From: Pseudomonas quercus
GTDB taxonomy: Bacteria > Pseudomonadota > Gammaproteobacteria > Pseudomonadales > Pseudomonadaceae
Length of the DNA: 64,000 nucleotides
Direction: 5' to 3'
Assembly (NCBI RefSeq): GCF_012033695.1
Contig: NZ_JAAVJI010000001.1
Coordinates: 1-64,000, forward strand
The notes beneath the pieces are model-generated. The model saw only the letters and a program-made list of their open reading frames with translations. It was not told the origin of the DNA and made no database searches. Shown here in pieces: positions 54,702 through 63,800 of the stretch. Made by a program: the position numbers and the translations under genes. Numbering within the stretch: position 1 is the stretch's first letter; each line of letters opens with the position of its first letter.

Positions 54702-56828
54702 TTAACCTACCGTCACGCCGTCCCCAACTGCCTCATTCATCAGCAAGCGGTGGAGCGTAGCGTTCAATTCGTCCAGTTCGAAGGGTTTTCGTACCAGTAC
54801 CGCACGGTCAATAGCCTCAAGCTGCAGGGTGTCGGAGTATCCGCTGATAAATACGATCGGCAGGTCAGGCTGAATGCCTCTGGCGGCCTTGGCCACCTCT
54901 GCACCGTTTAGGCCTGGCATCAGGAAATCTATCACGGCGGCGGCGCAGCCTGTGGCCTCCATCTTGGCCAGGGCATCGGTGCCGTCACTGGCTTCCAGTA
55001 CGTCATAACCCCGCGCGCGCAAGTCATCGGCTACCACGGCACGCACCATGTCATCGTCATCTACCACCAGAATCGGGCGGGTTATCACGCCTTGAACCGT
55101 AAGCGTCGGCCTAACCGGGGCCTGCTGGGTGATAGGTGCTGTGCTGGCAGCAGGTAGCCGCAATTCGAACGTAGTGCCTTTGCCCAGCGTACTGCTGATA
55201 CGCAATTCGCCCCCGCATTGGCCGCACAGGCCGTACACCTGTGCCAACCCCAGGCCAGTGCCTTGGCCTTGTTGTTTGGTGGTGAAGAACGGTTCACAGG
55301 CCTTGGCCAGCACCTCGGGCGACATGCCCGTACCGGTATCGCTAACGGTGATGGAAACCAGCCCCGCCGTATCAGGTGACGCTGTGCAGGTGACAGCGAA
55401 GCATCCCCCATCAGGCATGGCGTCCCGGGCATTCAAGGCCAGGTTCAAGATGGCCATTTCCAGTTGCAATGGGTCGGTTTGAACCCGCAGGTTTTCATCT
55501 GGTGGCCGCATGTCAATGGTGATGCCAGGGCCCAGCGCGTTAGACACCAGATGGAAGGCCGCCGCGATGCTGTCCTTGAGTTCAACGGCCACAAGGTTAA
55601 GCCGCTGGGTACGGGAGAACGCGAGAAGCTGGCTGGTCAGGCGAATGCCCTTATCAGTCGCCAGAGCGGCTCGATGTAGATGCTTGAGGGCTTTCTGATC
55701 CTCTCCCGCGTGGCGTTCCAAGAGTTCGAGGTTGCCGGAGATGCCCATCAGCAGGTTGTTGAAGTCGTGTGCGATGCCGCCCGTCAATTGCCCTATGGCT
55801 TCGAGGCGTTTGGCCTGGTTCATGGCCTGTTCGGCAGCTAGGCGTTGGGCAGACTCCTGCTCCAGTGCTGCGCGCTTCTCTGCCAGCTCAAGTTCCAGGC
55901 GCCGCCTGATCGTCCCTTCGAGCCTTTGCTGTTTATGGCGTTGGCGGTCGAGGCGATCGTTGGCGCGGCCGTCCTTTATGATGAGCACAGTTAGCGGCAG
56001 AAATACGGTAGCTACCACTAAGGTGAGGGCAGCAGAAGGGCTCACGGCGCCACTGTTCACCGCCCATAGCAGCAACCAGCCAATGATCGGTAACACCGCA
56101 GTCAAGGCCAGTTGGCGCCGGGTTGTTGAGCCCGCTCGGTTGTTCAAGGTGACAATCCTGAACCAGCCCTTGTTCACCTGATGCAACATGATCGATACGG
56201 ACAGGCAAAGCAGGGCCAATGCCGTATGGAACGCCATCAAGCTGAAAATAGGGATCGTGTAGAGGTCTCTTACACCATATACGTACCCCAGCAGGCCAAT
56301 ACCCGCCAGGCTGAACGCCGCAGTGGCCAGCATGTCGCAGGGTTTTGGTCGCTGGCAGAGCCGAGCGCCAGACGCCAGTGACAGCAGCAGAAGGCAGGTC
56401 GCCGTAGCCGGCGACATTCGCCCAATAGGGACGTGGGAGCTGGCTAACATCACGTTAGCCAGGGCAGGGCTGATCCGGTCCTCGCCTACCAACAAATGAG
56501 AGGACAAGGCACATAGGGCTATCGTCAATCCAAGCGCTACAAGTAACCAGCACAACCGGCGCCGCGGATACAGCAGAGGGGCTAGCGCCGTGATGATCAG
56601 GGCCAGCGCCGTAAGCGGCGACATGCGTGTCGAGCCCGGCACTATCTGGTCAAGAATATGCACAGAGGCTGCGCACTCAACCCAGGTGATAAAGCCAATC
56701 GCTATGGGTATGGCCGCTAGAAGCCAGGCAACTACCTGAACGTTGTAGCTGCGAGGGGCATAGTGATCGTAAGGCTCATCAGGGTGGCCGGAACCTTCTT
56801 TGAAGTGAGGGTCTTCAAGTGTCTGCAT
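54702..56828 (-). CDS. Membrane hybrid sensor histidine kinase
   Basis: A 708-residue protein. Residues about 30-285 form eight or so membrane segments that act as the sensor (no recognised ligand domain). A coiled coil (about 290-340) leads to the HisKA domain with H354 in GGIAHDFNNLL, the ATPase domain with NARDAM, DTGTGM and GTGLGL boxes, and a C-terminal receiver (about 584-700) with phospho-acceptor D634 and a conserved Lys in VRKPF. There is no output regulator gene next door. The signal and target are unknown. Confidence 0.9.
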   Translation of the reverse strand: MQTLEDPHFKEGSGHPDEPYDHYAPRSYNVQVVAWLLAAIPIAIGFITWVECAASVHILDQIVPGSTRMSPLTALALIITALAPLLYPRRRLCWLLVALGLTIALCALSSHLLVGEDRISPALANVMLASSHVPIGRMSPATATCLLLLSLASGARLCQRPKPCDMLATAAFSLAGIGLLGYVYGVRDLYTIPIFSLMAFHTALALLCLSVSIMLHQVNKGWFRIVTLNNRAGSTTRRQLALTAVLPIIGWLLLWAVNSGAVSPSAALTLVVATVFLPLTVLIIKDGRANDRLDRQRHKQQRLEGTIRRRLELELAEKRAALEQESAQRLAAEQAMNQAKRLEAIGQLTGGIAHDFNNLLMGISGNLELLERHAGEDQKALKHLHRAALATDKGIRLTSQLLAFSRTQRLNLVAVELKDSIAAAFHLVSNALGPGITIDMRPPDENLRVQTDPLQLEMAILNLALNARDAMPDGGCFAVTCTASPDTAGLVSITVSDTGTGMSPEVLAKACEPFFTTKQQGQGTGLGLAQVYGLCGQCGGELRISSTLGKGTTFELRLPAASTAPITQQAPVRPTLTVQGVITRPILVVDDDDMVRAVVADDLRARGYDVLEASDGTDALAKMEATGCAAAVIDFLMPGLNGAEVAKAARGIQPDLPIVFISGYSDTLQLEAIDRAVLVRKPFELDELNATLHRLLMNEAVGDGVTVG

Positions 56829-57050
56829 CTAGCCTATGCCTATGTGGTCTTCCTTGCCAGGGCCGTTAGCGCTCACACTTGGCAGGCGCACCAGGTAGCT
56901 TAACCCATGCGGTACACCGATTTTGAAGCCTCTTCTGAACAAATGGTTCCTGTGCCGTGATTAGGGGCTAGCCCTGTGGGGGTAGGCGCCAGCCTGCGTA
57001 AACAGTCGCTCACGTCGTTCTAGGCGCCTGCCGAGGTTTTTAGCTGCCCC

Positions 57051-58718
57051 TCAGGCCATGCCGCCCTCACGCATCACACCCTGCACCGTCTCATCCGCTA
57101 CCAGCTGCCCGTCCTCGAGTTTGATCAGCCGATCCGCGAGGTGGAAATAACGATCATCATGGCTGATGGCCAACACCGTTTTGCCACGGGCGCGCAGTTC
57201 AGGCAGCAAGGTCTGGTAGAACACCTCCTTGAAGGTGGGGTCCTGGTCCGCAGCCCATTCGTCGAACAGGTAGAAGGGGCGATCCTCCAGGTAGGCCACT
57301 ACCAGCGCTAGCCGCTTGCGCTGGCCCTGAGACAGGTCGCGGGTGGAGAACGCCCCGTCCACCACCTGCACCTTGTGGTCCAGCTGCAGTTTTTTCAGCA
57401 GCTCGTTCCCCAACTGGTCCAAGCCTGCAGCCGGCAACCCGGCCAGCGAGTCGAACAGGTGGAAGTCCGAGAAAATCGCACTGAAGTGCTGGCGGTAGGC
57501 ATCGCGGTTGGTGGCATCGACCGCTACCCCATTCAGGCGCACTTCACCTTCTTCGGCCACGTACAGCCCGGTTAGCAACTTGGCCAGGGTGGTTTTGCCG
57601 CTGCCGTTGCCGCCCACCAGGAATACCAGTTCACCGGGCACAAAGGCCAGGTTCATCGGCCCTAGGTGAAACAGCCCCTCGCTGCGCTCATGGTAGTAGC
57701 GATGACGCAGGCCCGTAATGTCGATCCGCTTGAAGCTGGCGGGTGCTGGGCCATCACTGGGGGTTTCGTCGTTGGCCATGGACGCCACGGCGGTTTCGAT
57801 ACGTTCCAGCGCCACCCGGGCCAACTGAACCTGGGGCAGGTTATTGAGCAGGCTGTCCAGCGGCACCATCAGGTAGAGAAACACCACCACAAAGCCTGAG
57901 CTGATGTGTGCATCCAGCCCGGCATAACGGGTGAAGAAGAAGGTGGTCACGCCAATGATCACGTACAGCAGGAACAGGCCGAAATTGCTGGCGCCGGTGT
58001 AGATCATCATGCCGCGCACGCGAATGCTGCGAACCGAGTCCAGGGTAGGGCTCAGCACCTGGTCGACAAAATCATCGCCGCGGGCACGGTTCAGCTTCAG
58101 TTCCTTGGCCCCGGCGATCAGCGCGCTGAAATTGCCCAAGGCAGCATCCTGCTGGCGGCCGGCGGCGCGCAGGTGAACCATCGCCCGCCCATGGGCCAAG
58201 TGAAACGCCAGGGAGCCCAGGCCCAGTGCCACGGCCACGAACAGCAGGGTGGTAAAGGACAGCATGCCCAGGTAGATCAGGCTACCTGCCACAATGGCAC
58301 CGTTCATGGCGATCAAGGGCAGGCTGGCAAAGAGCGTAGCCACCAAGGTGGCGTCGTCGCTGGCCAGTGACTGCAGGCGCGCTGCACCTATGCTTTCCAG
58401 CTGCCGGTAGGGCGCGCCCCGAATCTTGCGTGCCAGGTGCCGGCGCAAGTTCGCCAGGGTGGCTTGGGTCAGCTTGATAAAGATCGAACTGGCCACCAGG
58501 CGCAGGCATAAGGCGGCCAGGCACAGGCCCAGGAATTGCCAGCCCAGCCCGGGCAGTTGTTCGGGAGCAGCATTCAGGGCGGCGTTGAGCAGGGCGACAA
58601 GGGCGACCCCGGCCAGGCCACTAAGGATGCTGGCAACGGTGGCCATGGCCAAGGGGCCGCGTACTTGGCCCAGAAGGGTGGCCAGAACGCGCCGGGGCGG
58701 GGTGTGGGTCGAGTGCAT
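57051..58718 (-). CDS. PvdE-like cyclic peptide export ABC transporter
   Basis: A 555-residue half-transporter with six membrane segments (about 20-300) and one ATPase domain (about 330-550). Walker A is GGNGSGKTT, the signature is LSQGQRKRLA and Walker B ends FDEWAADQDP, the last being typical of the PvdE/SyrD peptide-exporter branch. In pyoverdine producers PvdE moves the acylated precursor ferribactin into the periplasm. It is divergent from the NRPS genes with about 195 bases between the starts, which suggests it exports their product. Confidence 0.92.
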   Translation of the reverse strand: MHSTHTPPRRVLATLLGQVRGPLAMATVASILSGLAGVALVALLNAALNAAPEQLPGLGWQFLGLCLAALCLRLVASSIFIKLTQATLANLRRHLARKIRGAPYRQLESIGAARLQSLASDDATLVATLFASLPLIAMNGAIVAGSLIYLGMLSFTTLLFVAVALGLGSLAFHLAHGRAMVHLRAAGRQQDAALGNFSALIAGAKELKLNRARGDDFVDQVLSPTLDSVRSIRVRGMMIYTGASNFGLFLLYVIIGVTTFFFTRYAGLDAHISSGFVVVFLYLMVPLDSLLNNLPQVQLARVALERIETAVASMANDETPSDGPAPASFKRIDITGLRHRYYHERSEGLFHLGPMNLAFVPGELVFLVGGNGSGKTTLAKLLTGLYVAEEGEVRLNGVAVDATNRDAYRQHFSAIFSDFHLFDSLAGLPAAGLDQLGNELLKKLQLDHKVQVVDGAFSTRDLSQGQRKRLALVVAYLEDRPFYLFDEWAADQDPTFKEVFYQTLLPELRARGKTVLAISHDDRYFHLADRLIKLEDGQLVADETVQGVMREGGMA

Positions 58719-58844
58719 GACGTACCTATCGGCATGAAAAAGGATAAGGGCCGCAGGGCGGTGCGGCGGGCTATCTGTAATGACGAATCAGGCACGAAAA
58801 AAACAAACAGGGAAACCCTCTCCGAAAAAACTGCCCGGTACCCT

Positions 58845-58867
58845 TAAATTTTTGGCCTGCAAATCGT
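58845..58867 (+). promoter_or_regulatory. Candidate iron-starvation (PvdS-type) promoter
   Basis: TAAAT at 58845-58849 and CGT at 58865-58867 are 15 bases apart, one base short of the PvdS iron-starvation-box pattern TAAAT-N16-CGT that precedes pyoverdine genes. It lies about 50 bases upstream of the NRPS ATG at 58914 and points toward it. The elements are seen; function is inferred and the spacing is not ideal. Confidence 0.4.
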
Positions 58868-58913
58868 CCCCTTGGCATATCCCGCTTTCTTGCCGGCCGG
58901 GGGCCGGATCACT

Positions 58914-60815
58914 ATGGCCACACACCACATGCACCCCTTCGCCGCATCCTCGACCGCCGCGTTCTCGGGTGCCGACCACGCCAGCTTGCCTGTCCACGGC
59001 CTTATTCAGCAACGCGCCAAGGCCCACCCCCAGGCGCTGGCCATCAGTGACGGCAGTACCCGGCTGACATTTGCCGAGCTGGACCAGGCGGCCTGCGAAC
59101 TGGCCGCAGACCTTCAGCGACGAGGCGCCGGCCCTGAAACCCTGGTCGGGGTCAGCGTGGCGCGCTCCACCGACCTATTCGTGGCGCTGCTGGCCGTGCT
59201 CAAGGCGGGCGCTGCTTTCGTGCCGCTGGACCGTACCTACCCGGTGGAGCGCTTGCGCTACATGGTCGAGGATGCCGGCATTGCGGTCTGGCTGATGGGG
59301 CAGGGCGTCGAACCGCTGGAAGGTTTCGATCCCGCCCACGTAATAGTGATGGGCCAGGCCATGGCGGCTTCCGCCAAACCCCTGGCACCGGCCGCCGTGC
59401 ACCCTCAGCAGTTGGCCTACCTAATCTACACCTCTGGTTCCACGGGTGCACCCAAGGGCGTTGCCGTGGAGCATGGGCCGCTGGCCATGCATTGCCAAGC
59501 CATCGTGGAACGCTACGGCGTACGGGAAGGTGATGTGGTACTGCACTTCGCCTCGGTGAATTTCGACGGCGCCCATGAAGGCTGGTTGGCGCCTTTGATC
59601 GCTGGCGCGGCCATCGTGGTCACCGGCGACGCCCTCTGGGACCCGGAGCAGACGGTGGCCACCCTGCAGCGCGAAGCCGTCACCATCGCGGCGTTCCCGC
59701 CGGCCTACCTGCGCACGCTGGCCCACTGGTGCGCTGACCACCAGGTACGCCTCCCAGGGGTGCGCTCCTGGACCACCGGTGGTGAGGCCATGTCTCGCCA
59801 GGCCTGTGCCGTGATCCAGGACGCACTGGCGCCACAGCGCCTGGTCAACGGCTATGGCCCTACCGAAACCGTCATCACGCCGTTGCTCTGGACCAGCGAC
59901 GACCCTACCGAACTGGGCGACCTGGCCTGGCTGCCGATCGGTACGCCGGTCGGCGCGCGCCATGTGGCACTGCAGACGCTGGATGCGGACGGGCCTGCTG
60001 ACGAGGGTGAACTGCTCATCGGTGGCTACGGGCTGGCGCGGGGCTACCATCGCCGGCCGGCGCTCACCGCCGAGCGTTTCCTTCCAGACCCAGACGGGCT
60101 GCCCGGCGCCCGGCGCTACCACACGGGTGACCGGGTACGGCGGCTGAGCGACGGCGCTTACGCTTACCTGGGCCGCACCGATGACCAGCTCAAGCTGCGC
60201 GGCCTGCGTATCGAACCAGGGGAAATCGAACGCTGCCTGCTGGACTGCCCAGGGGTGCGTGAAGCCGCCGTGGTGCTATGCCAGACCCAAGCAGGGCCTC
60301 AGCTGGTGGGCTTCTTCAGTGCCGAAGGCGGCCATGACCGCATCGATGCCCTGCGCCAAGCACTGGAGCAACGGCTGCCGGCCCATATGGTGCCCGCGCA
60401 CCTGGTGGCCCTTGAGGCGCTGCCGCGCTTGCCCACTGGCAAGCTCGACCGCGGGCAACTGACGGCCCCACGTGGGCACCGCCCAGCCTGGCGAGCGCCC
60501 GAAGGGCACGTGGCACAGGCACTGGCCGCCATTTGGGAAGCGCAACTGCACGTGATCGACGTGGGGCTGGACGACCACTTTTTCGAATTGGGTGGCAACT
60601 CGCTGATTGCGGCCAGCGTTCAAGCCCAGGTGCGCGAGCGCCTGCACCCCGATTTTCGCCTGGCACTGCTGTTTGAAGCCCCGCGCCTGGCCGACCTGGC
60701 TGAGCTGATCGAGCGCGATGCACAGGCCGCCGAGCACGATGAAGCCCAGGCCTTGAGCCGTCTTGAAGCCATGCTGGACCTGGCAGAGGAGCACACCGAT
60801 GTCGTCGCCCGATAA
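58914..60815 (+). CDS. Stand-alone NRPS adenylation-carrier protein (A-T)
   Basis: A 633-residue protein holding one adenylation domain (about 25-535) and one carrier domain, with no condensation domain. Core motifs: A3 TSGSTGAPKG near residue 173, A5 NGYGPTETV, A8 LGRTDDQLKLRGLRIEPGE, A10 PTGKLDR; the carrier phosphopantetheine Ser is S563 in LGGNS. Selectivity positions read D-G-E-A-T-G-G-I-T plus the A10 Lys; the acidic residue at the third position hints at a basic side chain, but I cannot name the substrate. The ATG at 58914 is preferred over a TTG at 58872, which would lie too near the candidate promoter. It overlaps the next gene by 17 bases. Confidence 0.9.
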   Translation: MATHHMHPFAASSTAAFSGADHASLPVHGLIQQRAKAHPQALAISDGSTRLTFAELDQAACELAADLQRRGAGPETLVGVSVARSTDLFVALLAVLKAGAAFVPLDRTYPVERLRYMVEDAGIAVWLMGQGVEPLEGFDPAHVIVMGQAMAASAKPLAPAAVHPQQLAYLIYTSGSTGAPKGVAVEHGPLAMHCQAIVERYGVREGDVVLHFASVNFDGAHEGWLAPLIAGAAIVVTGDALWDPEQTVATLQREAVTIAAFPPAYLRTLAHWCADHQVRLPGVRSWTTGGEAMSRQACAVIQDALAPQRLVNGYGPTETVITPLLWTSDDPTELGDLAWLPIGTPVGARHVALQTLDADGPADEGELLIGGYGLARGYHRRPALTAERFLPDPDGLPGARRYHTGDRVRRLSDGAYAYLGRTDDQLKLRGLRIEPGEIERCLLDCPGVREAAVVLCQTQAGPQLVGFFSAEGGHDRIDALRQALEQRLPAHMVPAHLVALEALPRLPTGKLDRGQLTAPRGHRPAWRAPEGHVAQALAAIWEAQLHVIDVGLDDHFFELGGNSLIAASVQAQVRERLHPDFRLALLFEAPRLADLAELIERDAQAAEHDEAQALSRLEAMLDLAEEHTDVVAR

Positions 60816-63800
60816 AGTCGCCCTGGCCCGCCGGCTGGCGGCCCTTCCTGAAACCACCAAGGCGGGCCTGCTGCCTACCCTGGCCAGCCAGGGCGTGGAC
60901 TTCAGCCGCCTGCCCATTGTCCCGGCCCCTGGGCGTGAGCGCTGGCCCCTGTCGTTCCAGCAGCAACGGCTCTGGTTCGTGTCACGCCTGGGCGGTGCCG
61001 AGGCCGCCCTGCACATCAGCGGCCTGCTCCGGCTGGAAGGGACACTGGACCGGGCGCGCCTCCAGGCCAGCCTTGATGCCTTAGTGGCGCGCCATCCTGC
61101 CCTGCGTTCCCACTTTGGCGAAGACGAGCAGGGCGTGCCCTGGCAGGCTGTGGCTGACTTGGCCAGCGTGCCCATGGCTTTTGCCGACTTCACTGGCCAG
61201 CCGGCGGCTACCCGCGAAACGGCCGCCTTGGCCTTGGCGCAGCAGCAAGCCAACCGCCCGTTCGACCTGGCCACGGCGCCCTTGATTCGCTTGCATTTGA
61301 TCGCCCTGGACACCACCCACCACTGGCTCGCGCTCACCCAGCACCACTTGATTTCCGATGGCTGGTCGGGCGAGTTGCTGCTGCGCGAGCTCTGCGCCCA
61401 CTACGAGGCGACATCCCGCGGACCTGAGCCGGAACAGCCGCTCAAACCGCTGGTGATCGGCTATCACGACTATGCCGCCTGGCAACGCGACCTGGCCGCC
61501 ACCGGCCTGTTCCAGGAACAACTCACCTACTGGCGTCAGCAACTGGGTAGCGATAAAAGCCCCTCTGGCGTACAGGCCAGCCTTGCCCTGCCCACGGACC
61601 ATACCCGTACCGCTGCCCAGAGCTTTGCCGGCGAGCGCCTGCGGCTGTCCCTGTCCCCAGAGGTGTCTCAAGGCTTGCGGGCGCTGGCCCGGTCCCGTAG
61701 CACCAGCCTGTTCAACCTGTTGCTGGCGGTGCTGCATTGCACCTTGGCCCGGTTGGGCGGTAACCCAGATGTGCGCATTGGGGTGCCCAGTGCCAACCGG
61801 GCGCGTGAGGAAGTCGCGCCCGTGGTGGGCTTTTTCGTCAATACCCTGGTGATTCGCGCCAAAGCCGCGCCCACGGCAACGTTCTCCGAGGTGCTCGGCG
61901 CCTTGGAACAGGCCATGCTGGGCGCCCACGCTCACCAGGACGTGCCGTTCGAGCAATTGGTCGAGGCGCTTGAACCTGAGCGTAGCCTGGCCGCCAACCC
62001 GTTGTTCCAGGTCAAGTTCACGCAGCAGATGCCCTTGCTCACCCAAACCCTTGCCAGCGGCCTGCGCGTTACCCCGCTGGCCCTGGATGATGCGGCCACC
62101 CGCTTTGACTTGGGCCTGGACGTCACCGACTGGCCTGAGGGCATCGAGGCGGTGTTTACCTACGCCACGGCCTTGTTCGAGCGGCAGACCATCGAGCGGG
62201 TATCCACCACCTTCGCCGCCTTCGCCGAGCAAGCCGTTCGTGCCCCCCACCAGCCCGTTGCCGAGCTGACCTTGCCCGGCGCCCGCCCAGCCGCCTGTGG
62301 GGTGGCCCGCTCATGGCCGCACCACACCCTGCTGAGCCTGTGGCACCAACATGTGACCACCGACCCTACCGCACTGGCCGTGTTCAGCGACACAGGCGGT
62401 GCGGTGAACCGGCAGGAACTGGACCAGGCCAGCGAACGCATTGCCGCGCACCTGCGCAGCCTCGGCGCAGGTGCCGAAACCCGTGTGGCCTTGTGCGCGC
62501 CATCGTCACCCGCTTTTGTCATGGGCTTGCTGGGGGTACTCAAGGCCGGTGCAGCCTATGTGCCGCTCGATCCCGCCACGCCGGCTGCACGCTTGGCAGA
62601 AGTACGGCAGGATTGTGGCGCCGTGATCGCCCTGGGCCATGGCGCAGGTGTCAACGCCTTACAAGCAGCGGGCTGGGAGGTGACCACGCTCACCGGTAGC
62701 GTGACGCAACCTCTGGCAGGCGTGGACGCAGTCGATGTCGCGCTGTCCCCAACGCCGGTGTTCCCGGACCAGGCGGCCTACCTGATCTACACCTCCGGCT
62801 CCACCGGCAAGCCCAAAGCCGTGGTGGTCAGCCACCTGGCCCTGGCCGACTACACCCAAGGCATCATCGAGCAGTTCGGCTGGCGACCCGCGCTGCGCAT
62901 GGCGCTTGTGTCCACCGTGGCAGCAGACCTGGGCCACACGGTGCTGTTTGGGGCATTGGGTAGCGGCGCATCGTTGTACCTGCCCGGCCCAGACTGTGCA
63001 TTCGACGCCTCGCGGTTGGGCGACTTCATGCAGCGCCACTGTATCGACGTGCTGAAAATGGTGCCTAGCCACCTGGCGGCCATGCTCCAGGGGGAGGCGC
63101 CCGAGGCAGTGCTGCCCCGGTATGCCTTGGTGACGGGCGGCGAAGCCCTGTCGCCGGCCCTGGCTGCCGAGGTCATGGAGCTTGCACCCGAATGCAAGGT
63201 GTTTAACCACTATGGCCCAACGGAAACCACGGTCGGCGTGCTGGCCTGCCAGGTAAGCGGGCAGGGCGCTGACATTCCGCTGGGCCTGCCCTTGCCCAAT
63301 GCCCGTGTACAGGTACTGGACGAGCAGTTGCGCGCGGTTCCGGCCGGGGTGGCCGGTGAACTGTACCTGGGCGGCCCTGGGGTGGCGCGGGGGTACCTCG
63401 ACCGGCCTGGGCTGACGGCCGAACGCTTTGTGCCAGACCCCCACCTGCCCGGCCAGCGGCTGTACCGCAGCGGCGACCGAGGCCGCTGGAACACCGATGG
63501 TACGGTGCAGTTCCTCGGGCGCATGGACGAGCAGGTAAAAATCCGTGGCTACCGCGTAGAGCCGCGCGAAGTAAGCGCGCTGCTGCGCCAGCACCCCGAG
63601 GTCGCCCAAGCCGAAGTGATCGCGGCCTTGCGCGAGGATGGCGCTACCCAACTGCTGGCCTATGTGGTGTGCCGTACACCGGTGGCCGACACGGCCGGCT
63701 TGCGGGCCTGGCTGGCCGAGCACGTACCCGATTACATGGTGCCGGCTCAGGTCGTGCAGCTGGCCAACCTGCCGCTGACCGCCAATGGCAAACTCGACCG

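Noticed and set aside
60276..62250. Long minus-strand frames opposite the NRPS genes
   Set aside because: The plus-strand frame carries all NRPS core motifs in order, so these are shadows.
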